From Shinella granuli (lineage in GTDB: Bacteria; Pseudomonadota; Alphaproteobacteria; Rhizobiales; Rhizobiaceae), in the NCBI RefSeq assembly GCF_004341885.1, contig NZ_SLVX01000031.1, positions 1 to 41,856 of the forward strand: 41,856 nucleotides of DNA. The letters are read 5' to 3'. Positions 38,634-41,856 of this stretch are shown in pieces (position 1 is the stretch's first letter; each line of letters opens with the position of its first letter). A program made the translations under genes and the position numbers. Under the pieces are notes generated by a model. That model had not been told where the DNA came from. It searched no databases and saw only the letters and a program-made list of their open reading frames with translations.

Positions 38634-38876
38634 ATGAGCGAAAAGCACCTCGACCCAGCCAAGTCCATTATCGCCAAGATCGGCATCGAGAAGGTGTCTG
38701 AGATCACAGGCAAGCACGTCTCCCGCGTATATCGCTGGATGTACCCGAAGGAGCGCGGAGGGACGGGAGGTTTGATACCCCAATCGGAAGCTCCGGCTTT
38801 GCTTTCATACGCAAAAGCAAACGACATTGAGTTGTCGCCGGCCGAGTTCTTCGGGATATCGGAGAACGTCGCATGA
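38634..38876 (+). CDS. Cro-like HTH protein (80 aa)
   Basis: From ATG 38634 the product (MSEKHLDPAKSIIAKIGIEK) contains an HTH, VSEITGKHVSRVYRWMYPKE, with recognition helix HVSRVYRWM, followed by GLIPQSEAPALLSYAKAND, the plan of short YdaS/Cro-type phage regulators. Divergent from the repressor and controlled by the same operators. It should drive the lytic branch. The promoter lies so close that its mRNA may be leaderless. It overlaps the next gene by four bases. Confidence 0.8.
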   Translation: MSEKHLDPAKSIIAKIGIEKVSEITGKHVSRVYRWMYPKERGGTGGLIPQSEAPALLSYAKANDIELSPAEFFGISENVA

Positions 38877-39061
38877 GCAACATCCTGCCCCCAATGGCTT
38901 TGATGGTTTTCGGCGGCGCATGCATCTGGATTGCGCCTTGGGCGGTAGACATCCCGAGGCAATGCACGGCGTTCGTCGTCGGCGCGATCTTTTTCTGTGC
39001 AGGATATCTCGCCCGTGAAATCCGGCTCGCCGTTGCTTCCAACGGGAGGGTGCCCGCATGA
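38873..39061 (+). CDS. Two-helix membrane protein (62 aa)
   Basis: ATG 38873 overlaps the cro stop. Hydrophobic segments ILPPMALMVFGGACIWIAPW and FVVGAIFFCAGYLA cross the membrane twice. Small membrane proteins right after cro are common in rhizobial phages. Its role is unknown. Confidence 0.55.
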   Translation: MSNILPPMALMVFGGACIWIAPWAVDIPRQCTAFVVGAIFFCAGYLAREIRLAVASNGRVPA

Positions 39062-39330
39062 GCACCGACACCACCATCCCCATCCCCGACGATATCGACC
39101 GCATCGCCACCGATATCGTTAGAGCCGACTACAGCAAGGGCGACCAAGAGCCTGACTGGCTGCTGTATCTGGCCATCGCCAAGGCCATCCACGACGCCGT
39201 TATGGCGGAGAGGGAGCGATGCGAGACCATTTGCTCCGATCATATCTCTTTCCTCCGCAAGCTTTTCCAGAACGACGTCGCGCGCGCCATTGAACAGGTC
39301 CGCGCTGAGATCAAGGCGGTATCAGCATGA
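39058..39330 (+). CDS. Hypothetical phage protein (90 aa)
   Basis: Coupled by ATGA overlaps on both sides. The product ([20 protein letters not shown], then [20 protein letters not shown]) is acidic and helical; the segment [16 protein letters not shown] is frequent in phage early proteins. No function known. It belongs to the rightward operon. Confidence 0.55.
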   Translation: MSTDTTIPIPDDIDRIATDIVRADYSKGDQEPDWLLYLAIAKAIHDAVMAERERCETICSDHISFLRKLFQNDVARAIEQVRAEIKAVSA

Positions 39331-40160
39331 CCGACGCAAGCGCAGTAGCCCGCGACCAGCTTCGCTCCTTCATCGAGCGTATCGAGCGCTTGGAGGAGGA
39401 GAAGAAGACTATCGCTGACGACATCAAGGATGTGAAGGCCGAGGCCAAGGGCTGCGGTTTCGACGTCGGCACCATCAACGCGATCATCAAGCTCCGCAAG
39501 GTCGACGCGAACGAGCGGGCGGAACGGGACGCGCTGCTCGACACCTATATGATCGCGCTCGGCATGTTGCAGGAGCCGGCCGGAGAGGATTACGACCGGG
39601 AAACCGGTGAAGTCCTCGACGAACGCCGTTCCGACAACGGCCTCAACATCCAGACCAAGCACGAAGACATCAGAACAGCGCCGGAAACGGCGGAAGAGCT
39701 TAGCCGGCCCGCGCCCTTCGCGGTTCCCGGTGGCGAACCGAGCATACCAAGTCCCGATGCCGGCGGCGAAAAAATGGACGGCGCTGCTAACGCTGTTCCA
39801 GGCCGGTCCGACGACACGTCGGCATTCTGCAACGCCAAATCGGGGCAAGCCACCAATTCCATTTCCGAGAGTGACGCCGTCCCGACTGTAGCGACGGTTC
39901 TTCCCAGCGACGGTAGCAAGCCGACCGGCAACTACGCCGACGAGACGAGCGCCGCCGCCAACGCAGGAGGCGACGATGTAGATGGCAGCGCGGAGCGCGC
40001 AAACCATGATGAGAACGGGGAGGGCGCCGCCCGCGCTCTCCCGGCCAAACCGAAATTCGTCCTGCGCCCCTATTGCCGGAATCCCGGTGAAACCTGCGGC
40101 GGATCGGGCACCACTCATTGTCATTCCTGCCTCAAGGCTCGCGAAGAGGTGGCCGCATGA
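39327..40160 (+). CDS. GapR-like (DUF2312) protein with long C-terminal extension (277 aa)
   Basis: Residues 1-85 are a DUF2312/GapR domain: [20 protein letters not shown], then [20 protein letters not shown] and [15 protein letters not shown]. GapR binds over-twisted AT-rich DNA as a tetramer ahead of replication and transcription. The remaining 190 residues are disordered and acidic and end in a metal-binding-like [20 protein letters not shown]. Normal GapR is about 90 residues, so the extension is unusual. Phage versions may serve replication; this is inference. Confidence 0.8.
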   Translation: MTDASAVARDQLRSFIERIERLEEEKKTIADDIKDVKAEAKGCGFDVGTINAIIKLRKVDANERAERDALLDTYMIALGMLQEPAGEDYDRETGEVLDERRSDNGLNIQTKHEDIRTAPETAEELSRPAPFAVPGGEPSIPSPDAGGEKMDGAANAVPGRSDDTSAFCNAKSGQATNSISESDAVPTVATVLPSDGSKPTGNYADETSAAANAGGDDVDGSAERANHDENGEGAARALPAKPKFVLRPYCRNPGETCGGSGTTHCHSCLKAREEVAA

Positions 40161-40522
40161 AACCGCTCCGAATTTCAAAGGGATATGACGCCATCGCGCA
40201 GCGCCTCGTTGAGGGCGTCGAGGACATCGGCCGAAAGCAGATCGCCCGCGCCGAGGTGTCCAGCATCGTGAAGGCCTACATCCAGCGCAACGGCGTCCGT
40301 CGTTTCGACGCTGGCACATCCGGCGACTATCAGGCGGTGAAAACCTTCCTTGCCGATCGCGGCTACACCCTCACCACCCACGGTCGGGCCTCCAGCTACA
40401 TCATCAAGGCTCCTGGCCAGCGTGGCCGACCGAAGGCCACGAACTGGACGAAGGTTGTCGAATTCGTCGACGAGCTTCGCGCCTCGGAAGGCCTTGAGCC
40501 TTTGAAGAGGAGGGCAGCATGA
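40157..40522 (+). CDS. Hypothetical phage protein (121 aa)
   Basis: ATG 40157 overlaps the previous stop. The product contains [20 protein letters not shown] and [20 protein letters not shown], which looks like a small alpha/beta DNA-binding protein with a basic C-terminus. I do not recognise the family. Its stop overlaps the next small gene (ATGA at 40519). Confidence 0.55.
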   Translation: MKPLRISKGYDAIAQRLVEGVEDIGRKQIARAEVSSIVKAYIQRNGVRRFDAGTSGDYQAVKTFLADRGYTLTTHGRASSYIIKAPGQRGRPKATNWTKVVEFVDELRASEGLEPLKRRAA

Positions 40523-40671
40523 CGTGGTTCCTTTACGGCCTTCTCGCCTTCTGCGGCGTCTGCCTTCTCACGGCCATCGCGCTCGTCTGGGCCGGGACCG
40601 ATGACGAGCGGCAGAACTCCAACAATGACCAGATCCATTTCAGTCAGCGCGGCTCCTCCTCCTCCGGCTGA
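40519..40671 (+). CDS. Very small membrane protein (50 aa)
   Basis: ATG 40519 follows GAGG and overlaps the previous stop. The N-terminal segment WFLYGLLAFCGVCLLTAIAL is hydrophobic, and the rest is polar with a Ser-rich end. A single-span membrane protein of unknown role; it is supported by coupling and good codon use. Confidence 0.45.
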   Translation: MTWFLYGLLAFCGVCLLTAIALVWAGTDDERQNSNNDQIHFSQRGSSSSG

Positions 40672-41050
40672 TTGAACGGCCGGCGCGTTGGCCACTCCTC
40701 CCTCTGCGCGCCGGCCAACACATTCACCTTCGGGGATCCTCCCCTCAGCCTCAGCACGACGGCATGGGTGACGGAACCGAGGGAAACGAAAGTCGAGGAC
40801 GCCGAAGCCGAGGATACCCCGGCGCCCTCAGTATCCCCAGCCAGTTTTGCGGCGGGGCTGGAGAATTGAATTGTTGTTGGCCCAGCGGACCGGGCCAAGG
40901 ACGGGAAGGGCAGCACATCGCCGGCAAGCGATTGGCCTTTCCCGTCGGATTTTGAAGGTCGTTTCACTGTGTCTCCCTTCGGCTCTAGCAAGTCGAAATT
41001 GACATGGAGCGAACGCCTTGCGGAACAAATCTAATGTCGTGGAAGACAAA
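40672..41050. other. Gap of about 380 bases without a clear gene
   Basis: Short frames exist on both strands but none has a convincing ribosome binding site or family pattern. The best is a TTG start at 40672 that gives 65 residues (WVTEPRETKVEDAEAEDTPA inside). It may contain a transcription signal between the small early genes and the following set. I see no hairpin with a T-run. Confidence 0.3.
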
Positions 41051-41437
41051 ATGAGTGTCGCGTACGTCAAAGATGCAAAAGCGATGAGCGAATGGCTCCT
41101 TCGCCGCGAGTATCGCGGCCTTGGAGACACGCAAGAAGCTGCTGCCGGACGCGCCCAGACCAAGTGGGGCGCTCCAGCGACTACCCTTCTTCGTCTCCGT
41201 CACCGCGAAATCCCAGACATGAAGCTCAGCACGTGGGCTTCGATACTTGAAGCATTCCGGCGCGCGGGCGGGAGCATCGACGCGCTGTACGAAGAGGAGC
41301 GTTCCCGTCATGGCGAGAGCAATTCGGCGCTTGTTCGCCTTGCCGATTTTGTTGCTGGCGAGAGGGCTGGCGCAGTTCAAGGCATGGGTTCTGCGGCTGC
41401 TGAAAAGGCGGAAGCCGCGCGAACCGGAACTCCGTGA
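41051..41437 (+). CDS. Hypothetical phage protein with overprinted tail (128 aa)
   Basis: ATG 41051 is chosen. The first 85 residues (YVKDAKAMSEWLLRREYRGL, then ETR-like HTH region LRLRHREIPDMKLSTWASIL) are a known-looking rhizobial phage pattern, possibly DNA-binding. From about 41310 third codon positions are only about half G/C in this frame, while the overlapping frame of the next gene has normal use. The tail is therefore probably read-through over another gene. Function unknown. Confidence 0.55.
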   Translation: MSVAYVKDAKAMSEWLLRREYRGLGDTQEAAAGRAQTKWGAPATTLLRLRHREIPDMKLSTWASILEAFRRAGGSIDALYEEERSRHGESNSALVRLADFVAGERAGAVQGMGSAAAEKAEAARTGTP

Positions 41438-41459
41438 AGAGATCGGGGAAGCAGAATGA
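41310..41459 (+). CDS. Small cationic membrane-active-looking protein (49 aa)
   Basis: ATG 41310 follows GAGGAG (41295-41300), and the stop overlaps the next start (ATGA at 41456). The product MARAIRRLFALPILLLARGL continues as FKAWVLRLLKRRKPREPELR, an amphipathic or membrane-seeking helix with many Arg. Third positions are GC-rich in this frame across the overlap with the 128-residue gene, which supports real coding. Function is unknown; membrane-active peptide is a guess. Confidence 0.5.
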   Translation: MARAIRRLFALPILLLARGLAQFKAWVLRLLKRRKPREPELREEIGEAE

Positions 41460-41788
41460 TCAATACTCGACCTTATCGTTGCCCGGGCTGCGACCGTGAA
41501 GCGAACGTCTATGTCCAGCGCACGACGCTGCATAGCTTCGGCAATAACGGCCTCGTGTACTCCATTTCGTGTCGCCGTCATGATGACAGTGGTTTCATCG
41601 GCGGCGGTCGCCTTCCGAACGCATGCCTTGGCGAGTGGTTTGCCGTCCGGCCATTCCAGACCGAAACCAGCGCAATCAGCACTTGGAACGACGCGATCAT
41701 TGAAATGGCGGCGGCAGCGCTCGGCATCACGCGAAAGCGCGCGCTGGCAATCAAAGAGCGGCGTGAAGAGATCGGGGAGGGCGAGTGA
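41456..41788 (+). CDS. Lar-like zinc-ribbon phage protein (110 aa)
   Basis: A Cys motif at the start (YRCPGCDREANVYV) and a second one (ISCRRHDDSG) with the final TSAISTWNDAI fit the Lar family plan, small proteins that reduce restriction by host type I enzymes. The family match is incomplete because the second Cys pair is altered to CRRH. A role in protecting phage DNA is therefore possible but uncertain. It ends in EEIGEGE, like the gene before it. Confidence 0.5.
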   Translation: MINTRPYRCPGCDREANVYVQRTTLHSFGNNGLVYSISCRRHDDSGFIGGGRLPNACLGEWFAVRPFQTETSAISTWNDAIIEMAAAALGITRKRALAIKERREEIGEGE

Positions 41789-41856
41789 TGCGGCACCATT
41801 TCAAACTCCCGGAAGGGAATGTCCAAATCAGTTTCAGCGGAGGGCGCACGTCCGCC
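41788..41856 (+). CDS. Second PP-loop (PAPS-reductase-like) gene, 3' end outside window
   Basis: ATG 41788 overlaps the previous stop (GTGATG). The 23 codons inside the window end in VQISFSGGRTSA, the SGGxTS form of the PP-loop ATP-pyrophosphatase motif used by PAPS-reductase-like phage proteins. The rest lies beyond the right edge, so its length, Cys content and function cannot be judged. Confidence 0.6.
   Translation, partial: MRHHFKLPEGNVQISFSGGRTSA

Noticed and set aside
1-41856. CRISPR arrays, rRNA genes and insertion sequences
   Set aside because: No regularly spaced direct repeats with unique spacers, no rRNA segments and no transposase gene were recognised.

Overview
The window looks like the chromosome of an alphaproteobacterium of the Rhizobiaceae type (Rhizobium, Agrobacterium, Shinella or Ensifer relatives). 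It is GC-rich, and the block murA - DUF2948 - hisD - UPF0262 - low-molecular-weight phosphatase - infA - maf - yacG - tRNA-Phe is a conserved rhizobial gene order. I assign this from recognised families and gene order, not from any search.

Three regions can be told apart. (1) About 1-20,760 is a prophage or prophage-derived island. It begins inside a replication-initiator-like gene, passes a small HTH gene and an array of phased TGTCCAA repeats, then carries a virion set: two putative internal/ejection proteins, a DUF5681 protein, and a 788-residue protein with an M23 peptidase domain. No terminase, portal or capsid gene is present. The late set ends in a scar with the C-terminal remnant of another phage protein. 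About 11 kb of accessory genes follow: a Clp-fold serine proteinase with a small partner, a membrane protein, an XRE regulator next to a KHG-motif protein, a divergent operon with two Tat-signal proteins, a class II Fic protein, a sunset-domain protein, a gene with an internal amber stop, an RMF/sigma-like protein and a chimeric nuclease remnant. (2) 20,802-27,101 is core chromosome between tRNA-Phe (minus) and tRNA-Thr (plus); all its protein genes are on the minus strand. (3) 27,102 to the end is a second, apparently intact temperate phage early region integrated beside tRNA-Thr. It holds a tyrosine integrase, an overlapping excisionase, a leftward operon (PP-loop enzyme, Ea22-like protein, HNH nuclease, DUF1367, Bet/RecT, zinc-finger proteins), a methyltransferase-nuclease fusion, an S24 repressor, a Cro-like gene and a rightward operon with a GapR-like fusion. 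The window ends inside a second PP-loop gene.

The best-supported new observation is the immunity circuit of region 3. Five copies of TCGCG(A/C)-N3-TCGC(A/G)A lie in two clusters: three between repressor and cro, two at the promoter of the leftward operon about 2.6 kb away. This is a lambda-like OL/OR layout, with the methyltransferase-nuclease fusion in the position of lambda rexAB. A second regulatory array, four ATCC-N5-GGAT operators in two symmetrical pairs, lies between the XRE gene and the Tat-protein operon of region 1.

Several places show coding signal in two frames (about 4,503-4,690, 20,550-20,760 and 41,310-41,437). These suggest illegitimate joins or overprinted genes.
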